A stretch of DNA of 19,532 nt, taken from RGVD01 sp040403075 (GTDB lineage: Bacteria; Bacteroidota; Bacteroidia; UKL13-3). The DNA lies in contig JBBALJ010000058.1 of assembly GCA_040403075.1 (NCBI GenBank), positions 1-19,532 on the forward strand. The letters run 5' to 3'. Under the pieces are notes generated by a model. The model saw only the letters and a list, made by a program, of their open reading frames with translations. It did not search any database and was not told the origin of the DNA. Made by a program: the position numbers and the translations under genes. This document shows positions 6,722-13,933 of the stretch, one piece after another (positions within the stretch are counted from its first letter, which is position 1; the number at the start of each line of letters is the position of its first letter).

Positions 6722-6749
6722 ATTTGTACCTTGAATTTATAAATACTTG
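6722..6749 (+). promoter_or_regulatory. Right-end candidate arm site
   Basis: ATTTGTACCTT (6722-6732) and AAATACTTG (6741-6749) both recur in the left end (179-189 and 156-164). They lie 20-47 bp inside attR, a suitable distance for integrase arm or Xis sites. Confidence 0.45.
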
Positions 6750-6768
6750 ATTTACATATAGTATTACT

Positions 6769-6786
6769 TTTTGTGTCGGAAAGTAG
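6769..6786 (+). other. attR core, 18-bp direct repeat
   Basis: TTTTGTGTCGGAAAGTAG matches attL with one mismatch and would encode Phe-Cys-Val-Gly-Lys-stop. It is also the centre of a small dyad (ATTACT 6763-6768, AGTAAT 6785-6790). Host sequence should resume just after it. Confidence 0.82.
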
Positions 6787-6790
6787 TAAT

Positions 6791-6823
6791 TTGTTGGTAG
6801 TTGTCCGTTGATAGTTGTTGGTT
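6791..6823 (+). repeat. GTTGATAGTTG-type intergenic repeat, copy 1
   Basis: A TTG/TAG-rich stretch shares the GTTGATAG and GTTGTC words with 16987-17018 and 18723-18754. It starts 5 bp after the TAG of attR, that is, after where mnmE would end without the element. Confidence 0.55.
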
Positions 6824-6891
6824 ATTATTTTTTTTATCCATTGGGATAATGATTGAGATTCATAATTAATTGAAAGATGCTTATTAATCTT

Positions 6892-6978
6892 GAACCCCTT
6901 CTGGGTTCTACTTTCTTTATTTAATATGTCACCGTAGGTTTCACCTACGGCTATTATTGTTTTACCCCCTTAGGGTAA
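6892..6978. repeat. Cluster of three perfect hairpins
   Basis: Three palindromes stand in a row: GAACCC/GGGTTC (6892-6897, 6903-6908), CCGTAGGT/ACCTACGG (6932-6939, 6943-6950) and TTACCC/GGGTAA (6962-6967, 6973-6978), with loops of 5, 3 and 5 nt. They fill most of the gap between attR and the PASTA gene. They look like a REP-like dispersed repeat or stacked transcript hairpins; no T run follows. I see no gene between 6787 and 7180. Confidence 0.55.
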
Positions 6979-7144
6979 GCTAATCCTCTGCTTTCATGCA
7001 GTTATGAATGAGATTCTTAAAGTCAATATCCTAGGCCCTCAACCCTATTCCCTTAAAGAAACCTTAAAAGTCGCATCCACTCATGCCTCTTGCCTGAATC
7101 CTAAGTCCTCTAATTAAGGGTGGAAATTAATTTTAAATAAGCTT

Positions 7145-7174
7145 TTGTATAAATAGCATTTTACTTTACGTTTG
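7145..7174 (+). promoter_or_regulatory. Predicted promoter abutting the PASTA gene start
   Basis: TTG (7145-7147), 19 bp, then TACGTTTG (7167-7174) fits the Bacteroidota TTG-N19-TAnnTTTG pattern. The -7 box ends 6 bp before the ATG at 7181, so the transcript would have almost no leader. Confidence 0.6.
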
Positions 7175-7180
7175 TAATGT

Positions 7181-7927
7181 ATGAAGTTTTTAAAAGCCAC
7201 CGCTTTAAATATTTTTTTAATTTTTGTATTTCTATATGTAATTGCTTGGGCTGCAAGCAGTATGCTTAATGCTTATACCCGTCATGGTCAGTCACTTACC
7301 TTGCCTAATTTAAAAGGACTTAAGTTTGAAGAGGCTGAGCAGTTGTTAAAATCTAAAAACCTGAGGTACATAATCACAGACACTGCTTTTGTGGACGAAT
7401 TTCCTAAAAATGCCATAGTAGAGCAAAATCCTGAGCCCAATACCAAAGTAAAAGAAGGGCGAATTATTTATATTACCCTTAACTCAAACTCAGCCTTGGC
7501 CATTGAGATGCCTAATTTGATTAATAGCTCTCAACGTTATGCAGAATCTGTGCTTGAGAGTGTGGGATTGAAACTTGGATCAGTGATATACAGACCAGAT
7601 ATAGCTACAGGTGCGGTGTTGGACATGTTATATAAAAGCAAAAGCATTCAACCCAATACCAAAATACCCAAAGGTGCTGTTATTGATTTGATAGTGGCAG
7701 ATGGCACAGGAAGCACCATGGTGCCTATGCCTAATTTAGCAGGATTGAGTTTAGCTGATGCCAAAAGCGTTTTGCAATCGTCACAATTAAGCTTAGGAGC
7801 AGTGGTTTATGAGGGCGAAATTAAAGATACCGTGAACACCAAAGTGAAAAGACAAAATCCAGAATTTGTTACAGATGGTACCATCCGTTCGGGTGAAAGT
7901 GTAGACCTGTTTTTATCAGCAGAATAA
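7181..7927 (+). CDS. Membrane-anchored protein with three PASTA domains
   Basis: This 248-residue protein has an N-terminal membrane anchor (about 7-27, LNIFLIFVFLYVIAWAA). Three PASTA repeats follow in the periplasm (about 38-103, 107-175 and 180-248). Each begins with a PNL motif (LPNLKGL, MPNLINS, MPNLAGL) and ends with a GxxIxxxLS-like strand. PASTA domains bind peptidoglycan or muropeptides. In Bacteroidota such proteins have no attached kinase, unlike PknB/PBP2x of Gram-positives, so a wall-sensing or scaffold role is an inference. A single ATG fits the domain layout and stands directly after the predicted promoter. The next gene starts 7 bp downstream, so an operon with the T9SS protein is likely. 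Confidence 0.85.
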   Translation: MKFLKATALNIFLIFVFLYVIAWAASSMLNAYTRHGQSLTLPNLKGLKFEEAEQLLKSKNLRYIITDTAFVDEFPKNAIVEQNPEPNTKVKEGRIIYITLNSNSALAIEMPNLINSSQRYAESVLESVGLKLGSVIYRPDIATGAVLDMLYKSKSIQPNTKIPKGAVIDLIVADGTGSTMVPMPNLAGLSLADAKSVLQSSQLSLGAVVYEGEIKDTVNTKVKRQNPEFVTDGTIRSGESVDLFLSAE

Positions 7928-7934
7928 ATTTAGA

Positions 7935-10865
7935 ATGAAAGAAAAACGAAGCTTACTTAGATACATATTTACCTTATTGGCTCTTTTTTCCTTAGGCTTT
8001 GTTTATGCCCAAGAGTATGAAACACCCCTTTATCAAAATTGGCAGTTGAAGCAATACGATAATGGATTGAAACCAAATGTCGACATCACTAACGCGAACA
8101 AAAATAGTCTGAATAAAATCTACAGCAATACCCGTTTCCCATTAATTGATAATTTTGACACCAGTAGCAGCATTTATCCTGACACAACCACATGGCTTGA
8201 CAATCATGTGAGTATCATTAACCGTTATGCTATTTTTGATGCGCAAGAGGCAAATGGAATCACTTATCAGAATACAGATGGAGTTGCTGATATCCTTACT
8301 TCAAATTATATCAATACAAGCAATATTACTTTTTATACATTCATTTCATTTGTTTACAGCACAGGTAGCACTTGGCAAACGGGTGATTCATTGGTATTGC
8401 AAATAAAAAATCCTGATCAAACTTGGAAGAGTATTTGGCAAGCACCAACACTTGCTGTTTCATATAGAGAGGTGCTTATAGATGTGAACTTAGTGGGTTA
8501 TAAATTCAAAGACTTTCAGTTTCGTTTTGTAAATTATAGCAAACTAAATAGTAGCAACACTCAAAACTATTTGTTGGGTAAAATTGCATTTACAGCCAAG
8601 GGGCAATTAGGATTTCATGATTCGTTTAAGAACTACAACACACAAGACTCCACACCACTAGGATACAACTGGGCTTATCACCAAAATAGGGTTAAGTTCA
8701 GTGAGGATGTAAATTATGTGTATGGCAATGCTATCATATTTGATGCCCAAAATGCAAAGGGACAAACCTATTTTAACAACAATGGCAGCTATGGTGGGGC
8801 TGATACCCTTATATCAGTGCCATTTGATTTGGCTAATTCAGCAAATGGAACTGATTCAATTTCACTTTCGTTTTCATACAGAGCAATGCCCAATGCCAAA
8901 AGCAGCGATTCTTTGATATTGGAATTTCGAAATCGTTTTAATAATTGGGTAAGGGCTTGGGCAGTGGTAGCAAGTCCTTCTAATGCCTTTAGTTTGTTTA
9001 CCCGTAGCATCAATGTGGGCAATAACAGGCATCGCTTTTTTCAGTTTAGGTTGATTAACAAAAGCAATTACAGTAATACTGATACCTTGAAATGGGTGCT
9101 TAGTGGATTCAAATTGCAACGTAGTATTTTCCTTCCTTTCTTTGATGATTTTAGTTCAAGTAAGGATTATCCAAGACAAGATATTTGGGTGGATAAAAAC
9201 GTATTTGTTAATAATGATTTTCCTACCAATCAACCCAGCATCAATGTGGCTACTTTTGATGGTTTGGATGAGTTTGGAAATGCTTATTCAACATTGCCTA
9301 TCAAAGGTGCTGCTGATAAATTAACCACAGCATCCATGAACATTGCTAAATACTTCCCCAAAGATTCATTGTATTTGAGTTTTCAATACCAATACCAATT
9401 ACAAGGCAATCCTGATGCAGTGTTTCCTGATGATTCATTGATGGTGTATTTTAGAAGTGATGCCAACGATGTGGACGCATTTGAACCTGTATTGCTTATC
9501 TCGGCTGAAGAGGCCATAGCCAATGAGTTTAAGCAGGTGGTATTGCCTATAAAAGATTCATTTTATTTTCATAACGATTTTCAAATTAGGTTTGTTAACC
9601 GTGGAAGTTTAACAGGTAATTTAGGTCAATGGCATGTTGATTATGTGCGTTTGGGCTCGGGTAGAAGTTTTGCTGATTCGAATTTGAATGATGTGGCCTT
9701 AACCAATACCCCAACTAGTTTGTTGACCAAATATCATTCAATGCCTTATGCGCATTATCGTTTAAATCCTAATGCGTATTTAGCCGATACACAAAGTTTT
9801 AATATTTATAACAACAATATTATTCCTTACCCTGTCGATTACAAGCGAAGGATATTTGGTCCAGAAGGCAATCAAAATTTTCTAAATGCTTCTGTTCAAC
9901 CAACCTTGTTTGGCAAGAGCGATACCACTATCAAATTATTGAACAAAGTGAGTCCGATTATCAATTTCAATACAAGTTTAAATAGCGATTCACTTGTTTT
10001 TACGAGCACTTATAAAATCAGTAATAGTACCCTTGCCAACGACCAAGTTCCTGCAAATGACACTTGTTCTGTTCAAACCATTTTTAGTAATTATTTTGCT
10101 TATGATGATGGAACGGCTGAAAGCGGCTATGCCATCAGAGGTAAGAACAATGCTGGCGGTGCATTGGCTTACGATTTAGAAAAGCCAGACTCACTTTATG
10201 GAATGTATGTGTTTTTTAACCAAGCTGAAACCAATGTGAGTGCCCAAACATTCAATTTATATGTTTGGCAAAACCTAAGTGGTATTGACGGCTTTAATCC
10301 GGCTTCTCCAAATGTTGAATTATACAAAATTGCAAATGCCAAGCCTATTCATACCAATAAGAAAAATGGATTTGCCTATTTTAAATTTGACTCAGCTGTG
10401 GCTGTTCCTAATAGGTTCTATATAGGTTGGACACAAATTTCACCATTTTTGCTAAACATTGGTTTGGATAAAAACTATACCATTGATGGGCAAGCCGCAG
10501 TTAATCCCAATATGTATAGTTTCTATGATGGGGTTTGGAACAAAAGCACTATCAAAGGTGCCATGATGATGAGACCTATTGTGGGTAAATGGCTCGAGCC
10601 TGCAGCTAAAGTAAATGAAGTGGCAAAGACTGAAAAAAATATTACAGTATATCCTAATCCAGCTTCAAACATCATCCAAGTTGAAAATACTTTAGGCGAT
10701 GTGTTTGAATTAAGTTTGTTTGATTTGACAGGTAAAGAAATAATAAGACAAACATCAAGCAATTCTATAGATGTTGAGGCAATCAATAATGGTTTGTATA
10801 TTCTTAAAATTAGCAATACAGAAAAATCAATTTATAAAACAGAAAAAATAATCATAAAAAAATAA
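7935..10865 (+). CDS. Large type IX-secreted surface protein with three similar modules
   Basis: This 976-residue protein has a Sec signal peptide (about 1-25, cleaved after FVYA) and a C-terminal type A sorting domain (about 903-976). The sorting domain starts VYPNPAS, carries the LFDLTGKEI and NGLYILKI strands, and ends in Lys. The body holds three related beta-rich modules of about 155-175 residues, starting at about 69 (DNFDTS), 226 (FHDSF) and 401 (FFDDFSSS). Each has DSLxLxF, DFQFRFVN-like and final strand motifs like those of MAM/LamG-type beta-sandwich folds. Residues 570-900 are less repetitive. No enzyme motif is seen; adhesion or matrix roles are possible. It lies between the PASTA gene (7 bp) and the rhodanese gene (5 bp). 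Confidence 0.88.
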   Translation: MKEKRSLLRYIFTLLALFSLGFVYAQEYETPLYQNWQLKQYDNGLKPNVDITNANKNSLNKIYSNTRFPLIDNFDTSSSIYPDTTTWLDNHVSIINRYAIFDAQEANGITYQNTDGVADILTSNYINTSNITFYTFISFVYSTGSTWQTGDSLVLQIKNPDQTWKSIWQAPTLAVSYREVLIDVNLVGYKFKDFQFRFVNYSKLNSSNTQNYLLGKIAFTAKGQLGFHDSFKNYNTQDSTPLGYNWAYHQNRVKFSEDVNYVYGNAIIFDAQNAKGQTYFNNNGSYGGADTLISVPFDLANSANGTDSISLSFSYRAMPNAKSSDSLILEFRNRFNNWVRAWAVVASPSNAFSLFTRSINVGNNRHRFFQFRLINKSNYSNTDTLKWVLSGFKLQRSIFLPFFDDFSSSKDYPRQDIWVDKNVFVNNDFPTNQPSINVATFDGLDEFGNAYSTLPIKGAADKLTTASMNIAKYFPKDSLYLSFQYQYQLQGNPDAVFPDDSLMVYFRSDANDVDAFEPVLLISAEEAIANEFKQVVLPIKDSFYFHNDFQIRFVNRGSLTGNLGQWHVDYVRLGSGRSFADSNLNDVALTNTPTSLLTKYHSMPYAHYRLNPNAYLADTQSFNIYNNNIIPYPVDYKRRIFGPEGNQNFLNASVQPTLFGKSDTTIKLLNKVSPIINFNTSLNSDSLVFTSTYKISNSTLANDQVPANDTCSVQTIFSNYFAYDDGTAESGYAIRGKNNAGGALAYDLEKPDSLYGMYVFFNQAETNVSAQTFNLYVWQNLSGIDGFNPASPNVELYKIANAKPIHTNKKNGFAYFKFDSAVAVPNRFYIGWTQISPFLLNIGLDKNYTIDGQAAVNPNMYSFYDGVWNKSTIKGAMMMRPIVGKWLEPAAKVNEVAKTEKNITVYPNPASNIIQVENTLGDVFELSLFDLTGKEIIRQTSSNSIDVEAINNGLYILKISNTEKSIYKTEKIIIKK

Positions 10866-10870
10866 AGACT

Positions 10871-11170
10871 ATGGAAGACATTACCATTGAAGAATTGAAG
10901 CAACGCATGGATGCAGGTGAAAAATTGAACTTATTTGATGTACGTGAATTACACGAGTATGAAGAGTATAATATCGGTGCTACCTTAATTCCTTTGGCTA
11001 GTTTGCCGAGCAAATTGGAAGAATTAGCTGCTCTTAAAAACGAAGAAATAATATTGCATTGCAGAAGCGGTGCTAGAAGTGGCAATGCTAAAATGTTTTT
11101 GTTAGATTCAGGCTTTACCAATGTGCGCAACCTATTGGGTGGTATGTTGGCTTGGAGAGAGAAATACTAA
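10871..11170 (+). CDS. Single-domain rhodanese-like sulfurtransferase
   Basis: This 99-residue protein is one complete rhodanese domain. The signature catalytic loop HCRSGARS contains Cys64, the persulfide-carrying residue, in a six-residue CRSGAR loop typical of active sulfurtransferases. Upstream LFDVRELHEYEEYNIGA is the conserved first signature (DVR, E, H/N-I-GA). It has no signal peptide, so it is cytoplasmic. It would carry sulfane sulfur, but the acceptor is not shown by the context. Its start is 5 bp after the stop of the T9SS protein gene, which suggests co-transcription without implying a shared function. Confidence 0.93.
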   Translation: MEDITIEELKQRMDAGEKLNLFDVRELHEYEEYNIGATLIPLASLPSKLEELAALKNEEIILHCRSGARSGNAKMFLLDSGFTNVRNLLGGMLAWREKY

Positions 11171-11219
11171 TCATTCAATCTTCCTTCAAAATATTTAAAT
11201 TTTAAGAAATCATTATATC

Positions 11220-11531
11220 ATGGAAAATCAAAATCCAAATCAAATCAACATAGAACTTAGCGAAGAAATCGCAGAAGGAACATATTCAAACTTGGCTATC
11301 ATTACGCATTCAAACAGCGAATTTGTAATTGACTTTATCAGGCTAATGCCAGGAGTGCCTAAGGCTAAAGTAAAATCTAGAATTGTTTTAACTCCAGAGC
11401 ATGCTAAGCGTTTGTTGCTTGCCCTTTCAGATAATATCAATAAGTACGAAGAGATGAATGGCGAAATAACTGTGTTGGATAATATGCCAGCCATGCCATT
11501 AAATTTTGGTGGAACTACAGGTCAAGCTTAA
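11220..11531 (+). CDS. DUF3467 family protein
   Basis: This 103-residue protein has the DUF3467 pattern: an early YSNLAIITHSNSEFVIDF strand pair, then RLMPGVPKAKVKSRIVLTPEHAKRLLLAL and a helix to about residue 85. The last 20 residues are low in structure. The family's role is unknown; it is small, cytoplasmic and common in Bacteroidota. The gene starts 49 bp after the rhodanese gene and lies 14 bp before the HerA-like ATPase gene. Confidence 0.88.
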   Translation: MENQNPNQINIELSEEIAEGTYSNLAIITHSNSEFVIDFIRLMPGVPKAKVKSRIVLTPEHAKRLLLALSDNINKYEEMNGEITVLDNMPAMPLNFGGTTGQA

Positions 11532-11545
11532 TTTTATTTTTGTTT

Positions 11546-13105
11546 ATGGGTGACAAAACTTCGTTTGTTGAACAAATTAACGCAGGCTATACTTTTAAGG
11601 GTGATAGTTTTGTATTGGGTGCTGCCATGTTGGATGGTGAAACCATGGCTGATGCTAAGGTGAGACTGCCATTGAAGACCATGAACCGTCATGGTTTGAT
11701 AGCAGGTGCCACAGGTACAGGTAAAACAAAAACTTTGCAATTAATCTCCGAAGGTTTGAGCAATGCCAGTGTGCCCGTTTTGTTAATGGACATTAAAGGC
11801 GACTTGAGTGGTATTGCTGCTGCAGGCAAACTTAATGATAGGATTTTTGAGCAATATGCACAGATTGGTATAGAATACAAACCTCAAGCTTTTCCGGTTG
11901 AGTTGCTTAGTTTGAGTAAACAAAAAGGTGTTAGACTAAGAGCTACAGTTTCTGAGTTTGGCCCCATATTATTATCTAAAATTTTAGACTTAAATGAAAC
12001 ACAAGGTAGTTTCGTTTCCTTGATATTTAAGTTTTGTGACGACCGTCAATTACCGCTTCTCGACTTAAAAGACTTCATCAGGGTATTGCAATATATAAGT
12101 GCTGAAGGCAAGGCTGAGATTGAAAAAGATTATGGTAAAATATCTACCAGTTCAACAGGAACCATCTTACGAAAGGTCATTGAATTGCAGCAACAAGATG
12201 CTGATATTTTCTTTGGTGAAAAGAGTTTTGAGGTAGATGATTTAATGCGCATCAACGAAGAGGGTAGGGGAATGATATCTGTTTTACGCCTAACGGATGT
12301 GCAGGATAAACCAAAGCTATTCTCCACTTTTATGTTGAGTTTGTTAGCAGAGCTATACGCCACTTTGCCCGAAGAAGGAGATATGGATGCGCCTAAATTG
12401 GTCATCTTTATTGATGAAGCACACTTGATTTTTAAAGAAGCAAGCAGTGCATTACTTAGTCAGATTGAGACCATCATTAAGTTAATACGATCAAAAGGAG
12501 TGGGCATATTTTTCTGTACCCAAAATCCTTCTGATATCCCTGCACAGGTATTAAGTCAATTGGGTTTAAAGGTACAGCATGCATTGAGAGCATTTACTGC
12601 AAATGATAGAAAAGCCATTAAGCAAGCGGCCGGAAATTATCCTGAAACCAGTTTTTATGAGGTGGATGAAATGCTTACCCAGCTAGGTGTGGGACAGGCC
12701 TTCATTACTTTGTTAAATGAAAAAGGAATCCCTACGCCCTTGGTTGCTACCATGCTTTGTGCCCCTTCAAGCCGCATGGATATTTTGAGTGATGATGAAA
12801 TTAATACATTGGTAAAATCATCACAGCTAGTTGCTAAGTACAACCAAGAAATGGATAGCGAAAGCGCTTATGAAATCTTGAATGCCAAAATGCTTGAAGC
12901 TTCAAAAAGAAATGAGAGCATTGAAACTGAAGCCCCAGAAAATAAACGTACAGCCAAAGCTGAAAAATCAACCTTAGAGCAAATACTTGCAAGCCCCGTT
13001 ACCAAGCAGATTGGCCGCACAGCCGCACAAGTCATTACACGCAGTTTATTAGGAGCATTGGGCTTAGGTGGCAAAACAAGATCTAAATCTAAGGGTTGGT
13101 TTTAA
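11546..13105 (+). CDS. HerA/DUF853-type P-loop ATPase (YjgR-like)
   Basis: This 519-residue P-loop ATPase belongs to the HerA-FtsK-related DUF853 group, to which E. coli YjgR belongs. Walker A is GATGTGKT (residues 54-61). Walker B is LVIFIDEAH (about 285-293, Asp290, Glu291). A SKGVGIFFCTQNP stretch (about 316-328) is the usual sensor/Gln motif region. The tail is Lys/Ser/Arg-rich, with a Gly-Leu-rich stretch (LLGALGLGG). Its biological task is poorly known; DNA translocation is an inference from the fold. ATG 11546 is chosen over TTG 11540, which adds only two residues. It may share a transcript with the DUF3467 gene 14 bp upstream. Confidence 0.9.
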   Translation: MGDKTSFVEQINAGYTFKGDSFVLGAAMLDGETMADAKVRLPLKTMNRHGLIAGATGTGKTKTLQLISEGLSNASVPVLLMDIKGDLSGIAAAGKLNDRIFEQYAQIGIEYKPQAFPVELLSLSKQKGVRLRATVSEFGPILLSKILDLNETQGSFVSLIFKFCDDRQLPLLDLKDFIRVLQYISAEGKAEIEKDYGKISTSSTGTILRKVIELQQQDADIFFGEKSFEVDDLMRINEEGRGMISVLRLTDVQDKPKLFSTFMLSLLAELYATLPEEGDMDAPKLVIFIDEAHLIFKEASSALLSQIETIIKLIRSKGVGIFFCTQNPSDIPAQVLSQLGLKVQHALRAFTANDRKAIKQAAGNYPETSFYEVDEMLTQLGVGQAFITLLNEKGIPTPLVATMLCAPSSRMDILSDDEINTLVKSSQLVAKYNQEMDSESAYEILNAKMLEASKRNESIETEAPENKRTAKAEKSTLEQILASPVTKQIGRTAAQVITRSLLGALGLGGKTRSKSKGWF

Positions 13106-13161
13106 TATCATAAGCAGTCAGGACAGGATTTGTAGGAATAAATGATGGGCAGGATTCACCG

Positions 13162-13224
13162 TTGCATGCGTCCACGCCTGTATATCTTAATATAAACTAT
13201 TGTTGCAGGCAAGGACGCCTACAA
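13162..13224. repeat. Two degenerate copies of the TTGCAGGCG palindrome
   Basis: TTGCATGCGTCCACGCCTGTA (13162-13182, written minus one end base when compared) and the copy at 13203-13224 are imperfect forms of the TTGCAGGCG-tcc-CGCCTGCAA palindrome, which is perfect at 18790-18810. Confidence 0.5.
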
Positions 13225-13471
13225 AGGCAGTAAAAATCAAAACATTTTTTATCAGATTTTACGTGGGTTACTTGCAATAGTCTTCCGATCGCGGAGTCGA
13301 TTTTCGCAGTGCGTGCAAAAAGATTTCAAGCTAGGGTTTGAGCAGCCTTTTAGGTTTTGCCATGTGCAGTGGAATTTGTCAAGAGGCAAAACATAAGCAG
13401 CGGCAAGGGAAAATCTTTTTGAGGAAGGCTAATGTGTTGGAAGGCACCTTGAAAATCGAAACTCTTTTGGT

Positions 13472-13499
13472 TGTACCTTTTGGAGTTTCAAAAGGTACA
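13472..13499. repeat. Perfect 11-bp inverted repeat
   Basis: TGTACCTTTTG (13472-13482) pairs with CAAAAGGTACA (13489-13499) around a 6-nt loop (GAGTTT), followed by an A-rich stretch. It could be a transcript hairpin or a relic of a dispersed repeat. It shares the GTACCTT core with the element-end motifs, perhaps by chance. Confidence 0.5.
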
Positions 13500-13583
13500 G
13501 AAAAAACTTTTCGACTATGCAGGCATACTCATCTGCAAATCTTGATTAGGTTTTTATGTTAGTTAATAGTTGAATATAAATTG

Positions 13584-13604
13584 TTGTTGCAGGCGGGACG
13601 CCAG
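13584..13604. repeat. Degenerate copy of the TTGCAGGCG palindrome
   Basis: TTGCAGGCG, GGA, then CGCC-A-GCAA: the arms match the perfect copy at 18790-18810 except for one changed base in the right arm. The AATATAAA word before it also precedes the copy at 13203. Confidence 0.5.
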
Positions 13605-13627
13605 CAACGGTAATGTGAAAAACAATT

Positions 13628-13700
13628 TAATCTATCACCCCTCTATGTGCCTATGTGTTTAAAAAATTTATTGTAACATCTGATTATCTCTAACATTTTT
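13628..13700 (+). repeat. 73-bp direct repeat, copy A
   Basis: Begins TAATCTATCACCCCTC and ends CTCTAACATTTTT. It matches 13745-13817 at 67 of 73 positions by hand alignment, without gaps. Confidence 0.8.
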
Positions 13701-13705
13701 CACCT

Positions 13706-13727
13706 TTGCAGTCGTCCACACCAGCAA
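13706..13727. repeat. Degenerate copy of the TTGCAGGCG palindrome
   Basis: TTGCAGTCG, TCC, ACACC-A-GCAA lies between the two copies of the 73-bp direct repeat. It is the most diverged of the five copies. Confidence 0.35.
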
Positions 13728-13744
13728 CGGCATCTATACCTATG

Positions 13745-13817
13745 TAATCTATCACCCCTCTATGTGCCTATGTGTTAAAAAAATCTATTGAAACATCCGA
13801 TTGCCTCTAACATTTTT
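13745..13817 (+). repeat. 73-bp direct repeat, copy B
   Basis: Second copy, 117 bp after copy A, with six substitutions. It lies about 115 bp before the TPR gene, so it could carry regulatory sites for that gene. Confidence 0.8.
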
Positions 13818-13933
13818 GCTGTCCATTAATCCGTTCACTTTACTAAGTTATTCCCTTACTTGTGGTTTAAATCTTCCCAAGAAGAATATCGTATCTCATA
13901 GCTTCGTATATCTCTTAAAACACATTTTTTATA

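Larger units (their letters stand above)
38..6786 (+). mobile_element. Integrative element inserted in the 3' end of mnmE
   Basis: The segment is bounded by 18-bp direct repeats (38-55 and 6769-6786, 17 of 18 identical) that overlie the last codons of mnmE. It carries a tyrosine recombinase, excisionase-like HTH genes, a RepA-like ATPase and a primase-like protein, which is the core kit of an integrative element. All genes but the last read away from mnmE. Gene order resembles NBU-type mobilizable elements of Bacteroidota, but no relaxase or coupling protein is encoded, so it may depend on another element or phage, or be a deletion derivative. The bounds rest on the repeats and have not been checked against an empty site. 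Confidence 0.85.
13106..13933. other. 828-bp intergenic region rich in repeats, no convincing gene
   Basis: The stretch holds four imperfect copies of the GC-rich palindrome (13162-13182, 13203-13224, 13584-13604, 13706-13727) and a 73-bp direct repeat. It also holds an 8-bp inverted repeat (GTTTTGCC 13354-13361, GGCAAAAC 13385-13392) and an 11-bp perfect hairpin (13472-13499). The short open frames here lack any family features. No clear TAnnTTTG box stands before the TPR gene at 13934. Confidence 0.6.

Noticed and set aside
38..6786. Relationship to Salmonella genomic island 1
   Set aside because: Only the target site is shared; the integrase, replication genes and gene order are of the Bacteroidota type and no SGI1-like genes are seen.
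11540..11545. TTG start for the HerA-like ATPase
   Set aside because: It adds only two residues; ATG at 11546 is the natural start.
13471..13499. TTGTACCTT in the intergenic hairpin as another element arm site
   Set aside because: It is 6.7 kb outside the element and belongs to a perfect hairpin with a different extended sequence; the shared core is probably chance.
13338..13562. A 74-codon open frame on the plus strand
   Set aside because: It lies in repeat-rich intergenic DNA, spans two inverted repeats and shows no domain, no promoter and no neighbour link; most likely chance or a relic.
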